NCBI RefSeq assembly: GCF_037203705.1
Contig: NZ_JBBCAT010000001.1
Location: forward strand, 2,329,418 to 2,393,417
DNA length: 64,000 bases
Source of the DNA: Prosthecomicrobium sp. N25
Lineage (GTDB): Bacteria > Pseudomonadota > Alphaproteobacteria > Rhizobiales > Ancalomicrobiaceae
Reading direction: 5' to 3'
A program made the position numbers and the translations under genes. The notes under the pieces are model-generated. The model saw nothing but the letters and a program-made list of their open reading frames with translations, ran no database searches and was not told the origin of the DNA. Position 1 is the first letter of the stretch. Each line of letters begins with the position of its first letter. Positions 50,997 to 61,260 of this stretch are shown piece after piece.

Positions 50997-53414
50997 GTGC
51001 CATCCTTCTCCCGCAGCCTCGAGAAGGCGCTCCACCAGGCGCTGCACTATGCCAACGAGCGCCGGCAGGAATACGCCACGCTCGAGCATCTGCTGCTTGC
51101 GCTTCTCGACGACCAGGACGCCGCCGCCGTCATGCGCGCCTGCAACGTCGACCTGGAACTCCTGAGGCGCAATCTCGTCGAGTACATCGACACCGAACTC
51201 GACAATCTGGTCGGCGACGGGGAGGACGACTCCAAGCCCACCGCCGGCTTCCAACGCGTGATCCAGCGCGCCGTCATCCATGTCCAGTCCTCGGGCCGCG
51301 AGGAGGTGACGGGTGCGAACGTACTCGTCGCGATTTTCGCGGAACGGGAAAGCCATGCCGCGTATTTCCTGCAAGAGCAGGACATGACCCGCTACGACGC
51401 GGTCAACTACATCAGCCACGGTATCGCGAAGCGCGTGGGGCTCGCGGAGAGCCGCCCGGTGAGAGGAGCCGACGACGAAATGTCGGGAGGCGAGAACGGC
51501 GAAAGCCCGAAGAAGAAGACCGACGCGCTCGAGGCGTATTGCGTCAACCTCAACGACAAGGCGCGGAAGGGGAAGATCGATCCCCTGATCGGACGCGAGT
51601 CCGAGATCGCCAGGACCATCCAGGTCCTGTGCCGCCGCGCCAAGAACAACCCGCTCTACGTCGGTGACCCCGGCGTCGGCAAGACCGCCATCGCGGAGGG
51701 GCTCGCCCGCCGGATCGTGAACGGCGAGGTGCCCGACGTCCTGAAGGGCTCCACCGTCTTCGCCCTCGACATGGGCGCGCTCCTCGCCGGCACCCGCTAC
51801 CGCGGCGACTTCGAGGAGCGGCTGAAGCAGGTCGTCAAGGAAATCGAGGAATACCCCAAGGCGATCATGTTCATCGACGAGATCCACACCGTCATCGGTG
51901 CCGGAGCCACGTCGGGCGGCGCCATGGACGCCTCGAACCTCCTCAAGCCGGCCCTCGCCGGCGGCACGATCCGCTGCATCGGCTCGACCACCTACAAGGA
52001 ATACCGCCAGTTCTTCGAGAAGGACCGGGCCCTCGTCCGGCGCTTCCAGAAGATCGACGTGAACGAGCCGACGATCCCCGACGCGATCGAGATCCTGAAG
52101 GGGCTGAAGCCCTACTTCGAGGAGCATCACCGCGTCCGCTACACCAACGATGCCGTGAAGGCCGCGGTGGAACTCTCGGCCCGCTACATCAACGACCGCA
52201 AGCTGCCCGACAAGGCGATCGACGTGATCGACGAGTCCGGCGCCGCGCAGATGCTGGTGCCCGAATCGAAGCGCCGGAAGATCATCGGCGTGCGCGAGGT
52301 CGAGGAGACCATCGCCACCATGGCCCGCATCCCGCCGAAGTCCGTCTCCAAGGACGACGCGGAGGTCCTGCAGCATCTCGAGCAGAACCTGAAGCGAGTG
52401 GTCTACGGTCAGGACAAGGCGATCGACGCCCTCTCGGCGGCCATCAAGCTCGCCCGCGCCGGCCTGCGCGAGCCCGAGAAGCCGATCGGCTCCTACCTCT
52501 TCGCCGGCCCCACGGGCGTCGGCAAGACGGAGGTCGCCCGCCAGCTCGCCAAGCTGCTCGGCGTGGAGCTCCTGCGCTTCGACATGTCGGAGTACATGGA
52601 GCGCCACACGGTGAGCCGCCTGATCGGCGCGCCCCCCGGCTATGTCGGCTTCGACCAGGGCGGCCTCCTGACCGACGGCATCGACCAGCATCCGCACAGC
52701 GTGCTGCTGCTGGACGAGATCGAGAAGGCGCATCCGGACCTGTTCAACATCCTGTTGCAGGTCATGGACCACGGCAAGCTGACCGACCACAACGGCAAGC
52801 AGGTCGACTTCAGGAACGTCATCCTGATCATGACCACCAATGCCGGTGCGGCCGACCTCGCCAAGGCGCCGATCGGCTTCAACCGCACCAAGCGGGAGGG
52901 CGACGACACGGAAGCCATAAACCGGCTCTTCACGCCGGAGTTCAGGAACCGCCTCGACGCGATCGTGAGCTTCCAGCACCTACCGATGGATGTCGTCCAT
53001 CAGGTCGTGTCGAAGTTCGTGATGCAGCTCGAGGGCCAGCTCGCGGACCGCAACGTGACCTTCGAGCTCGACGACGCGGCCGTGAAGTGGCTCGCCGAGA
53101 AGGGCTACGACAACCAGATGGGCGCGCGCCCGCTCGGCCGCATCATCCAGGAGCACATCAAGAAGCCGCTGGCCGACGAGGTGCTCTTCGGCAAGCTGCG
53201 CAAGGGTGGCGTCGTCAAGGTGAGCGTGACGCAGAAGGACGGGGTTGCCGAGCTGAAGCTCGAGTCGATCCCGGCCGAGGCCGCCGCCCCCGCCGAGCCG
53301 AAGCCCGAGCCCGAGGTCAAGGCCAAGAAGCCGCCGCGCGCCAAGGCCAGGAAGCCCTCCGTGCCGGCCCCGGCCCGTTCCAAGAGCCTGGTGCCGAAGG
53401 TGCCGTTGGGCTGA
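50997..53414 (+). CDS. clpA: ATP-dependent Clp protease ATP-binding subunit ClpA
   Basis: This 805-aa AAA+ unfoldase starts at a GTG 10 nt after clpS. It has the Clp N-domain ([33 protein letters not shown]), first AAA+ module with [13 protein letters not shown] and second module with [13 protein letters not shown]. The GYVGFDQGG pore loop is also present. The C-terminal 55 residues are rich in Ala, Pro and Lys. The ClpP-binding loop is expected in the second module. The ClpP paralogue at 36778 is a candidate partner, though the main clpP is outside the window. A perfect hairpin follows. Confidence 0.97.
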   Translation: MPSFSRSLEKALHQALHYANERRQEYATLEHLLLALLDDQDAAAVMRACNVDLELLRRNLVEYIDTELDNLVGDGEDDSKPTAGFQRVIQRAVIHVQSSGREEVTGANVLVAIFAERESHAAYFLQEQDMTRYDAVNYISHGIAKRVGLAESRPVRGADDEMSGGENGESPKKKTDALEAYCVNLNDKARKGKIDPLIGRESEIARTIQVLCRRAKNNPLYVGDPGVGKTAIAEGLARRIVNGEVPDVLKGSTVFALDMGALLAGTRYRGDFEERLKQVVKEIEEYPKAIMFIDEIHTVIGAGATSGGAMDASNLLKPALAGGTIRCIGSTTYKEYRQFFEKDRALVRRFQKIDVNEPTIPDAIEILKGLKPYFEEHHRVRYTNDAVKAAVELSARYINDRKLPDKAIDVIDESGAAQMLVPESKRRKIIGVREVEETIATMARIPPKSVSKDDAEVLQHLEQNLKRVVYGQDKAIDALSAAIKLARAGLREPEKPIGSYLFAGPTGVGKTEVARQLAKLLGVELLRFDMSEYMERHTVSRLIGAPPGYVGFDQGGLLTDGIDQHPHSVLLLDEIEKAHPDLFNILLQVMDHGKLTDHNGKQVDFRNVILIMTTNAGAADLAKAPIGFNRTKREGDDTEAINRLFTPEFRNRLDAIVSFQHLPMDVVHQVVSKFVMQLEGQLADRNVTFELDDAAVKWLAEKGYDNQMGARPLGRIIQEHIKKPLADEVLFGKLRKGGVVKVSVTQKDGVAELKLESIPAEAAAPAEPKPEPEVKAKKPPRAKARKPSVPAPARSKSLVPKVPLG

Positions 53415-53436
53415 GGTTGGGCCGCGGGAATGACAT

Positions 53437-53476
53437 GAGAAACGGCCGCCGAGCTTTGGCTCGGCGGCCGTTTCTC
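53437..53476. terminator. Perfect 18-bp hairpin terminator after clpA
   Basis: GAGAAACGGCCGCCGAGC and its exact complement enclose a TTTG loop. The right arm ends in GTTTCTC and the left arm in GAGAAAC, so it may terminate in both directions, for clpA and for the opposing patatin-like gene ending at 53634. Confidence 0.85.
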
Positions 53477-53633
53477 ATTGCGGTTGATGGACGGCGGTCG
53501 GCTCTGCCCCCGTGAACCGGATCGTCGGTCGCGCCCGCCGACCGCTCGCGCGTTCAGGAGCTGCTCTGGTCGTCCCGGAGACCACGGAGAATGGCTTCGG
53601 TCCGCCCGTGCCGACGCCGCCCTCCTTACCGGC

Positions 53634-56324
53634 CTATTGCATGAACTGGGGTTCGCGCATTTGGAGTTCGTGACTGGCGTTCGCCCCGGTCAGTGTGCAG
53701 GCGGTGCCGCTCGCCCTGTCCGGTGCGCGTTTGGACTCGATCTTCCCGAGCACGCGTGCGATCGCCGTGTTGGGTGCGACGGTCGAAGACCCGTCGCAGG
53801 GCGTGTCTTCGGCCCCTCCCGACCCGTCGGCCACGGGCCAGCCCTCCGCGCAGAGCTGAAGGTCGATGTAGCCCTGCACGAGCGAGGACAGCCACCACGA
53901 CATGGAGAGTTCCTCCACCCGGTATCTCCCCTTCTCGAGGGGACACCGGACCATGGACGGTCCCAGCTTAGGAGCCGTCCTTACCCGTTCGGCGACACCG
54001 GCGAAGACGAAGCGGTCTTGCCCGATCGACGCCATGACGGCCTGCTTGGCAGCCTCCACGTGGCCTGAGCGGCTGCTGTCGAGCGTGAGCAGCGAAGAAG
54101 CGACGGCACTGTACGGGCTCCAGAAACTCGGAACGAAAGGTTGGAGGATTCCGGTGCGCCCAGGGAGCCGAAACCATGCGTCGCTGCCCATGGAACGAGG
54201 CGGCAACGCGATCGGGGCGTTACCGATATGGAGGACGACGGGCTCGACCCCCTCCTTCTGAAGAGCCAGAATGATGGGCAGTAGTGAAGTCAGCCCGCTA
54301 TTGTCGAAATACCCGCCGTCCACGAACTTCTCGACGATCTTTTCCGTTTTCACGGAGCGGATCACCCCCTCGGCGGAGAGGACCGGGAACCTTGCGCTCG
54401 CCACGATGGCGGTCGAGATGCGAATGTCCGGTACCTTGTCCTTGTTGTTCGCATCATCGAGCGTGCCGTCCCTCGGGAAGCCGGACGACATGGGCTCCAG
54501 GTTGTAGGCGGCCCTGAGTTCGAAGAAGTCCAGCGCGGTCGGAAAGGCCTCGTCGAACGGTGAGGGGGACCCGGCGGTGGCGACTGGCCGAGTCAGTTGG
54601 AGATCGGAGAACAGGATCGGCCGCCCGCTCCCCACAGCCGTCGCGTTGAGCGTCAGAAGGGGAGTCCAGAGGGGCCGTCCGTCTCCCTCGGGCGGGCGTG
54701 CCGACGTCGGCCGTCCGGCATACCCGAATGGCCGATCGAGGCCGCATGGCGCGTTCGTGTCCGGTTTGCACGCGACCTTCGCGAAGTGCCTCTCCATCGC
54801 CGTCTCCAGCAGCGCGGATCGGTCTTCGAGTCTTACGCCCACATTCGCTAAGCCGCCCAGCCACCAGTCGCGCATCGCGAGTCCGGTGACGGCCGGGGTC
54901 AGATAGTCGCCGGATACGAGCTTCTGGAGGCATTCCCGCCAGGAGCTTCGCTCGGCGCTCTTCGATCCTTGCTTGTACCACGGTGCGCGCGGTGTGTTTG
55001 TTTCGACACCGCAGGGTGGCGTCATGTCCGTAGGCGCGGCCGTCAGGGCGGCCCGTAACGTCGCCACCCCGAACGCCCCCCCTGACACGCCCGACATGAG
55101 GAACAGGCGCCTAAGGACCTCGGGATGCCGCGATCCCTGATCCACCGCACTCTCGTCGATGAGGGCTCCCATCACCGTGGCGACCTGGAAGGCCGCCCGC
55201 GACGCTCCGCCGTCCGCCGCGACCAGCAGGGCTTTGCAGTGCGCATGGTACCGACCCGGCCCCGGAGCAGGGCCCTTGGGGCACCCGTTGGCGTCCTTCC
55301 ACGTGGCGATGGCGTCCGCAACCGTGATTTGCCGCTCGGCGCGACTCGATTTGCCGTCCAGGGACCTGGCGTCGTGAAATCTCGTGTCGGCGACCGCCCA
55401 GGACCACAGCAAAAAGCCGAGCAGGATGGTGATCCCGGCACGCAAAGGCAGTCCGTAGCTCTTGCCGGAAACCGATCCGCGCAGGATCCACCTGGCACCC
55501 TCGCCGGACCTCGGCAGCTCGGGTCTTCCGGACGCCAGCCATCGGATGGCCTCGTAGGGGGCAACCCACGCTCCGCAAAGGATCGGCAGCAGGGAAAGGC
55601 GGCTGAAGCTCTCGGCGAAGGCGAACGGCCAGAAAGCAGCAAAAATGATCAGGACGACGCTTGCGAACCAATACAGATTGAGGATCGCGCGGAGGGTCCA
55701 AGTGCTCGAGACTTTATTCACCAGGGGCCGGCGACTTGTGACATAGATCACGTATGCGACCAAGACTGCGGATGTGCAGGCCACGAACGCACAGAGCTGC
55801 CTTCTGGCGTCGAGGAGGACCTCAGTCGTGGCCGGTGGTATCCAGTATTTGGCCGGGAAGGTCCCGAGCGTCCGGCACTCCACCCAGCCGGCGAAGACAA
55901 GGATCAGAATCGTGAGGAGCCCGAGGTCTCGTGCGATCCAAAGCCGTAGCGCCGTGACGTCGTAGAGCGGCTGGGGATCGCCGAGGATGCCGCGCGGAGG
56001 CCGGTTCACCGCCGTCACCGCATCCATCCGCAGGCGCGCACTCAGATGCACCGGTGCCGCCCAGAAGAGCGCGGTCAATACTCCGAAGGCGACCCAGTCG
56101 GTCCAGGCCAGATCTCCGTCGTAGATGAGGTCTCGCCCCTGTGCCAGGTTCACGATGGCGAGTCCGATCCCGACTGAGACGATGCTCGGCAGGCAATGAC
56201 CCAGGTGCACCCTCAGGATCTCGGCCGCCAGGATTGGGTGGCAACTCGTGAAGACCAGTCCGCGCCAGTGCGCGCGCAAGAGCGTAATGAGCCCGCTGCC
56301 AGCCCACAGAAGAAAATTCTTCAT
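53634..56324 (-). CDS. Large membrane-anchored patatin-like phospholipase
   Basis: This 896-aa protein has about seven hydrophobic helices in residues 42-315 (for example SIVSVGIGLAIVNLA, LLTILILVFAGWVE, LCAFVACTSAVLVAYVIYV, ILNLYWFASVVLIIFAAFWPF). A patatin-like domain follows: oxyanion motif ADGGASRAAF at 370-379, nucleophile S414 in MSGVSGGAFG, ASARFPVLS near 643 and the catalytic aspartate D669 in FVDGGYFDNSG. The catalytic dyad is therefore intact. Base composition is visibly lower in GC than in neighbours, suggesting transfer. It is a single gene between clpA and a membrane-protein gene. Similar proteins are sporadic and unstudied. A lipid-degrading stress or defence role is conceivable but unproven. 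Confidence 0.88.
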   Translation of the reverse strand: MKNFLLWAGSGLITLLRAHWRGLVFTSCHPILAAEILRVHLGHCLPSIVSVGIGLAIVNLAQGRDLIYDGDLAWTDWVAFGVLTALFWAAPVHLSARLRMDAVTAVNRPPRGILGDPQPLYDVTALRLWIARDLGLLTILILVFAGWVECRTLGTFPAKYWIPPATTEVLLDARRQLCAFVACTSAVLVAYVIYVTSRRPLVNKVSSTWTLRAILNLYWFASVVLIIFAAFWPFAFAESFSRLSLLPILCGAWVAPYEAIRWLASGRPELPRSGEGARWILRGSVSGKSYGLPLRAGITILLGFLLWSWAVADTRFHDARSLDGKSSRAERQITVADAIATWKDANGCPKGPAPGPGRYHAHCKALLVAADGGASRAAFQVATVMGALIDESAVDQGSRHPEVLRRLFLMSGVSGGAFGVATLRAALTAAPTDMTPPCGVETNTPRAPWYKQGSKSAERSSWRECLQKLVSGDYLTPAVTGLAMRDWWLGGLANVGVRLEDRSALLETAMERHFAKVACKPDTNAPCGLDRPFGYAGRPTSARPPEGDGRPLWTPLLTLNATAVGSGRPILFSDLQLTRPVATAGSPSPFDEAFPTALDFFELRAAYNLEPMSSGFPRDGTLDDANNKDKVPDIRISTAIVASARFPVLSAEGVIRSVKTEKIVEKFVDGGYFDNSGLTSLLPIILALQKEGVEPVVLHIGNAPIALPPRSMGSDAWFRLPGRTGILQPFVPSFWSPYSAVASSLLTLDSSRSGHVEAAKQAVMASIGQDRFVFAGVAERVRTAPKLGPSMVRCPLEKGRYRVEELSMSWWLSSLVQGYIDLQLCAEGWPVADGSGGAEDTPCDGSSTVAPNTAIARVLGKIESKRAPDRASGTACTLTGANASHELQMREPQFMQ

Positions 56325-56399
56325 GGAAACCGTCGATGAACAAAATGAAGAAGCACAACCGAAGATTACGATCGGCTCTGCGCCTCTGTCAACGACGGC

Positions 56400-57308
56400 T
56401 CACTCCGTCACCCAATCCCGGTTGAACCGCCTGAGCGCCAGCGCGAAGCCCAGGGCCGTTAGGCCTCCGACGAGGACGCTGAGGGGGTTCGCGCCGAGCT
56501 TTTCGAACCACTGGGTGTAGAAGTGGATGGCGCCGAACACCGCGACGAGGTTCACCACCCAGCGGCGGTGGTTGAGGTAGCCCCAGGCGCCCAGCCCGAG
56601 CAGGCCGAGCGCCCAGGCGATCGCGAAGCCGGCCGCCGGGATGCGCCCCGCGACCCCGAGGCCGTCGCCCCACAGCGATCCGATCCAGAAGCCGAAGTTG
56701 ACCATGAACAACGCCGTACGCGCCGCGATCAGGCCGAGCCGCTCGTAGGCGGCCGGAACGGCCCGTGAGGCGAGATAGCTCCCGAGAGCCACCACCGAGA
56801 AGAGCACGATCGTGACGGTCGGCTCCTCGATGCCCAGGAAGTAGGTCGCATGCTCGTAGCCGGTCCGCGCGCCGAAGGCGGAGGAGAGGGCGAGCACCGC
56901 GAGCGCCACCAGGAGCCCGCTCCGGGCCAGCACGCCGAGCACCGCGAACGCCACCGTGATGCCGAGGAAGGCGGACGGGGCCGCCTCGGTCAGGATCACG
57001 ACCCCGCCGCCGAGCACGAGCGCGCCGACGAGCGTGCACATGCCGGCCAGCACCCCCCAGGCCTTCGCGCCGGAAAGCGTCACCCCGAGACCGAGAGCCA
57101 GGAGGGCACCGCCGACCACGACCCCCGTGGTCGCGTCCGGCACCAGCGCGATGATGCCGGCCGCCACGGCGATGACCCCGAAGCCGACCAGGATGTTGAA
57201 GACGAGCGAGCCGGTCGCCACCGTGCCGAGCGCGGCGAGGCGGTCATGCTCCTCGCGGCTGATCTTGCCGTCGGCGAGGAGACGCGTGAGGTCCAGCGTG
57301 ACGATCAT
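56400..57308 (-). CDS. Multi-pass membrane protein (DUF2157-like)
   Basis: This 302-aa protein begins MIVTLDLTRLLADGKISREEHDRLAAL, a short helical hairpin like the start of DUF2157 proteins. About nine hydrophobic helices follow, from LVFNILVGFGVIAVAAGIIALV to the end. No catalytic motif is seen. It lies downstream of an MFS transporter gene on the same strand (87 nt gap). The family call is from the N-terminal pattern only. Confidence 0.75.
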   Translation of the reverse strand: MIVTLDLTRLLADGKISREEHDRLAALGTVATGSLVFNILVGFGVIAVAAGIIALVPDATTGVVVGGALLALGLGVTLSGAKAWGVLAGMCTLVGALVLGGGVVILTEAAPSAFLGITVAFAVLGVLARSGLLVALAVLALSSAFGARTGYEHATYFLGIEEPTVTIVLFSVVALGSYLASRAVPAAYERLGLIAARTALFMVNFGFWIGSLWGDGLGVAGRIPAAGFAIAWALGLLGLGAWGYLNHRRWVVNLVAVFGAIHFYTQWFEKLGANPLSVLVGGLTALGFALALRRFNRDWVTE

Positions 57309-57394
57309 GGATGCACGGAATCCGGTTTTTCGGGTCCCCGGATCAATGCGCCGCTTCCGTTTCCGCAGGATTGCGTGCCGTCGGGGCGCCGGCG

Positions 57395-58654
57395 TCACGC
57401 CGCCGGTTTCGGCTCCGGCGCGACCGGATGGGCCCCCGGCCCGTAGCCGATGAGATTGAGGTTGACGAGCAGCGGCATCCGCCACGCGACCGCCCCGACG
57501 ACCAGGATGGTGAGGACGCCGCCTGCCCACACCGCCCGCGCCGGCCCCAGCAGGCTCGCCGCCAGGCCGCTCTCCACCGCCCCGAGCTCGTTCGACGAGC
57601 CGACGAAAACCATGCGCACTGCCGCGATCCGGCTCCTCAGGTGTTCGGGCGAGGCGAGCCGCAGGATCGCCTGCCGGATCACCATGCTCATGCCGTCGCA
57701 CACGCCCGCCGCGAAGAGGGCGGCGAGCGACAGGACGAAGCTGGTCGACAGCCCGAACACGATCATGCTGACGCCGAACCCGGCGACCACGCCGTGCAGC
57801 GCCAGGCCGGCCCGCTCCTTCGGCATCGCACGGGTCGCGAAGAGCGCCGCCGCCAGCGCTCCCGCGGCGGTCGCCGCGCGCAGGAAGCCGAGGCCCGCCG
57901 GGCCGACCTGCAGGATGTCGGTCGCGAAGACCGGCAGCAGCGCCGCCGCCCCGCCGAAGAAGACGGCGAAGAGGTCGAGCGCCATCGAACCGACGAGCAC
58001 CTGGTTGCGGAACACGTAGGTGATGCCCTCCCGGATGCGCGCGAAGGGGCTCGACCCGTCGCCGCGCGCATAGACCGGCTTCTCGCCGATGCCGAATACG
58101 AAGGCGCAGAAGCTGGTTGCGAACAGCGCCGCCAGGATCCCGTAGGTGACGACCGGCCCGGCCGCGGCCCAGACGAAGCCCATCACCACGGGCCCCATCA
58201 TGTCGGCGACGCGAACCGATAGGGCGAGGGCGGGAACCCCCCGGAACACCTGGTCGGCCGGCAGCACCTGCGCCTCGAGGCCGACGGCGGCCGGATGCTG
58301 GAAGGCCCGGAACGAGGCGGACAGCAAGGCCGAGGCGAGCAGCACGGCCATCAATCCCTTGTCGCCGGCCGACGCCGCGGCCAGCAGTGCCGCGAGCGCG
58401 GCGAGGAGGAGAGTGGTCACCTTGAGGATGCCGCGCCGGCTGACCCGGTCGGCGATGTCGCCGGCGAAGAGCAGCAGCGTCAGCGCCGGAACCACCTCGA
58501 CGGCGCCGAGCAGCGCCAGGTCGAGCGGCTCGCCGCGCAGCGTGTAGACCTGGAACCCGAGCAGCACCGTCATCGCCGACGCGGAGAAGCGGTCGACCGA
58601 CTGGCCGATGGCGAAGGCGATGAACTCGCGGTTGGTCCAGAGACTGGCGGTCAT
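57395..58654 (-). CDS. MFS transporter (EntS/DHA3-like exporter)
   Basis: The ATG at 58654 gives 419 aa with about 11-12 membrane helices. It has the family loop DIADRVSRRGILKVTTLLLA between helices 2 and 3 and the opening LWTNREFIAFAIGQSVDRFSASAMTVLLGFQVY. This is close to MFS_3/DHA3 proteins that export siderophores or macrolides. The substrate is not known. It is divergent from the VOC gene. Confidence 0.9.
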   Translation of the reverse strand: MTASLWTNREFIAFAIGQSVDRFSASAMTVLLGFQVYTLRGEPLDLALLGAVEVVPALTLLLFAGDIADRVSRRGILKVTTLLLAALAALLAAASAGDKGLMAVLLASALLSASFRAFQHPAAVGLEAQVLPADQVFRGVPALALSVRVADMMGPVVMGFVWAAAGPVVTYGILAALFATSFCAFVFGIGEKPVYARGDGSSPFARIREGITYVFRNQVLVGSMALDLFAVFFGGAAALLPVFATDILQVGPAGLGFLRAATAAGALAAALFATRAMPKERAGLALHGVVAGFGVSMIVFGLSTSFVLSLAALFAAGVCDGMSMVIRQAILRLASPEHLRSRIAAVRMVFVGSSNELGAVESGLAASLLGPARAVWAGGVLTILVVGAVAWRMPLLVNLNLIGYGPGAHPVAPEPKPAA

Positions 58655-58859
58655 GAAGATCCTCGGGGCCGCCCGGCCTCGGGTTGCAGGGGCTCCACCA
58701 AGTGCCCCGCCGCTCGCCCGCCGTCCAGCCCCTCCGGCGCGCAACCGCCCTGCGGGGATCGGGAACCCGCCCGCCTCCGCGTCCCGCCTCGGCGGTTCCG
58801 GATGGAGGGTCGGGTCGGAATGATCCATGATGGTGCAGATTCTGAACCCGAGGTGCCCC

Positions 58860-59270
58860 ATGCTCGACCATGTCGGCTTTCCCGTCTCCGACTTCGCCCG
58901 CTCGCGCGCCTTCTACGAGGCGGTCCTGAAGCCGCTCGGCTTCGGGGTCGTCATGGAGGTGACCGCCGCGGAGACGGGCGGGGAGGAGCATTGCGGGTTC
59001 GGGCGGGACTTCAAGCCGTCCTTCTGGATCGGAACCGGAACTCCCCTGTCCGGCCGCCTGCACGTCGCCTTCCAGGCGGCCGACCATGCGGCCGTCGACG
59101 CCTTCTACCAGGCCGCCATGTCGCTGCTCGCGCCCGACAACGGACCGCCGGGCTACCGTCCGCACTATCACCCCAACTACTACGCCGCCTTCGTGCTCGA
59201 TCCCGACGGCCACAACATCGAGGCGGTCTGCCACGCCCCGGTCGGCGCCGCGCCCGGCCTCACGGCCTGA
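58860..59270 (+). CDS. VOC family protein (glyoxalase-like)
   Basis: I choose the ATG at 58860 because GAGGTG lies five bases before it; an ATG at 58827 is in frame. The 136-aa product starts MLDHVGFPVSDFARSRAFYEAVLKPLGF, with a metal-binding histidine, and ends in NYYAAFVLDPDGHNIEAVCH with the conserved glutamate. Members are small metal-dependent dioxygenases, isomerases or antibiotic-binding proteins. The last 11 nt overlap the convergent secreted protein gene. Confidence 0.88.
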   Translation: MLDHVGFPVSDFARSRAFYEAVLKPLGFGVVMEVTAAETGGEEHCGFGRDFKPSFWIGTGTPLSGRLHVAFQAADHAAVDAFYQAAMSLLAPDNGPPGYRPHYHPNYYAAFVLDPDGHNIEAVCHAPVGAAPGLTA

Positions 59271-59862
59271 ACAGCGTCGTCCAGTCGCCGAGGTCGTCCG
59301 GGGCGAGCGACAGGATGGTGCGGGAGCCGGCCGTGGCCCCGCACAGGGCGTCGATGGCGAAGGGCAGGAAGCGGTCCTTGCCCGATTTCGTCTCCTCCGC
59401 CTCGACGGCCTGCTCCTTCTCCGGCGTGCTCACGTCGAGTGCGACGGTCGCGATCCGCTCGATGGCCGCGCGCTTGCCCTCGGCGGTCTCGCACTCGACG
59501 AAGGCTTCCGCCACCCCGCGCAGGAGCGCCTCGCCGGCCTCCGGCGTGCAGCCCTCCCGCGGCACGGACGGACGTCCGAGCTCGATCATGATGACGTCCC
59601 GCCCCGCCTCGTCCAGGTAGAGGTTCAGCGCGTAGCAGGCCTCGGCGGCATGGCAGCTCTCCGCCACGGCCCCGGCTTCGACCTTCTCGTTGGCGAAGCA
59701 GGTGAGCTCCGGCCGGTGGCCGGGAAAAACCGAATCGGCGAACGCCAGGACGGCGATCGGCGGCGGCGCGAGCTTCGGCTCCTCGGCCTGGGCCGGAGAG
59801 GCGAGCAGGGCGCCGGCCGCCGCGATGGCGGGCAGGCGGGTCCGGCGCGGCACTGCTGGCAT
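59260..59862 (-). CDS. Secreted hypothetical protein (200 aa)
   Basis: From the ATG at 59862 the product has a signal peptide (LPAIAAAGALLASPAQAEE). A mature domain with cysteines at TCFANEKV, ESCHAAEACYAL and EGCTPEAG follows, then a helical C-terminal region that ends DLGDWTTLFRP. The spacing of cysteines suggests two or three disulfides. I recognise no family. It is divergent from the first AzlC gene. Confidence 0.7.
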   Translation of the reverse strand: MPAVPRRTRLPAIAAAGALLASPAQAEEPKLAPPPIAVLAFADSVFPGHRPELTCFANEKVEAGAVAESCHAAEACYALNLYLDEAGRDVIMIELGRPSVPREGCTPEAGEALLRGVAEAFVECETAEGKRAAIERIATVALDVSTPEKEQAVEAEETKSGKDRFLPFAIDALCGATAGSRTILSLAPDDLGDWTTLFRP

Positions 59863-60049
59863 GGTGGTCCTCCCCCGTCGCGCCGCCGGGGTCGGGGCGG
59901 CGCGGCTGCCCGTTCCGGGAGGATGGCGGCAGGCCGCCGCGCCGGCAAGGGTCCATTGCGGGCGAGGGCGTTGCCTCGCGCGAGGCTTGTGGCCTAAACC
60001 GGGCGGCACGGCCGGCATCCGCGGCCGGACAGCGGGAGCCGCCGGGTCG

Positions 60050-60814
60050 ATGGACGGACGGGAAGACCAGGACGACGTCCCGGGGCACCGCTGGTTCTTC
60101 CGCGGCATGCGCCAGATCGTCTCGATCCCGGCGACGATCCTGATGGCCGCCTTCGTGGGCTTCGCCGGCCTCGCCCGCGAGAGCGGCGTCGGGCTCTGGG
60201 AGGCGATCCTGCTCGCGGGCGGCATCTGGGCGCTGCCCTCCGCGGTGGTGCTGGTCGGCGCGGTGCAGACCAACGCCTCCCTGGCTGCCACCTTCATCGC
60301 CGTCAGCCTCTCCTCCTTCCGCCTCATGCCCATGACGGTCGCGCTCGTGCCCGTGATGCGCAACGAGCGGACCGGGCGGCTCACCCTCCTGTTCCTCTCC
60401 CATTTCGTCGCCGTCACCGCCTGGGTGTTCGGCATGACGCGCCTGCCGGACCTGCCGCGCTCCGCCCGGACCGCCTATTTCGCCGGCTTCGCCATCACGC
60501 TCGCCTGCGCCGCGATGGCGACCACGGCCGTTTCCCACGTCGCCGCCGCCCGGCTGCCGGTCGTCCTCGCCGCCGCCCTGACGCTGCTCACGCCGCTCTA
60601 TTTCCTGGTCTCGCTCTGGGGCGCCGCGCGGGTGTCGACCGACCGGCTGGCCCTGCTGACGGGCGTAGCGGTCTGGCCGGTCTTCCACTGGCTCGAACCG
60701 GAGTTCGAGCTGATCTGGACGGGGCTCGCCGGAGGCACCCTGGCCTATGGGGCCGGCCGGTTGGCCGCCGCCCGACAGGCGCGCCGGCGCACCGCGGAGG
60801 AGGCCTCCGCATGA
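60050..60814 (+). CDS. AzlC family permease, copy 1
   Basis: This 254-aa protein has the AzlC pattern: GMRQIVSIPATILMAAFVGFAGLARESGV, then ALPSAVVLVGAVQTNASL and RLMPMTVALVPVMRNER, with about seven membrane helices. AzlC and AzlD form a branched-chain amino acid exporter. It overlaps the following AzlD gene by 4 nt (ATGA). A second AzlC-AzlD pair follows. Confidence 0.9.
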   Translation: MDGREDQDDVPGHRWFFRGMRQIVSIPATILMAAFVGFAGLARESGVGLWEAILLAGGIWALPSAVVLVGAVQTNASLAATFIAVSLSSFRLMPMTVALVPVMRNERTGRLTLLFLSHFVAVTAWVFGMTRLPDLPRSARTAYFAGFAITLACAAMATTAVSHVAAARLPVVLAAALTLLTPLYFLVSLWGAARVSTDRLALLTGVAVWPVFHWLEPEFELIWTGLAGGTLAYGAGRLAAARQARRRTAEEASA

Positions 60815-61209
60815 GCCTGCCCGACAATCCGCTGACCTGGACCTACCACTCCCTCGACACCTGGTGGTGGCCGACGGTCTTCATCCTTCTCGCCGGCTTC
60901 GTGCCGAACGACCTCTGGCGTGCCCTCGGCGTCGTCTTCGCCGGCCGCCTGCGCGAAGATTCGGAGATATTCGCCTACGTGAAGGCGGTGGCGACCGCCA
61001 TCGTCGCCGGCGTCGTCGCCCAGCTCGTCTTCTTTCCCTCCGGCAGCCTCGCGCTCTCGCCGCTCTGGCTGCGCCTCCTCGCCGTCGCGTCGGGCTTCGC
61101 GGCCTTCAAGCTCGCGCGCAACCGGGTGCTTGTCGGCGTGCTGGCCGGCGAGGCGGTTCTGATCCTCCTGTGGGTCCTCGTCGTCGGCGTGCCCGACCGT
61201 CCAGTTTGA
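60811..61209 (+). CDS. AzlD family protein, copy 1
   Basis: This 132-aa small membrane protein has four hydrophobic helices (TVFILLAGFVPNDLWRAL, AVATAIVAGVVAQLVFF, LRLLAVASGFAAFKLA, VLAGEAVLILLWVLVV). It is the obligate small partner of AzlC. Coupled to the first AzlC gene by a 4-nt overlap. The next pair starts 51 nt downstream. Confidence 0.88.
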   Translation: MSLPDNPLTWTYHSLDTWWWPTVFILLAGFVPNDLWRALGVVFAGRLREDSEIFAYVKAVATAIVAGVVAQLVFFPSGSLALSPLWLRLLAVASGFAAFKLARNRVLVGVLAGEAVLILLWVLVVGVPDRPV

Positions 61210-61260
61210 CGGGGGCGTGCGTCGGGCTAGTGTCGGGGTCCGAGCGGAGCGGAGAAGGAC

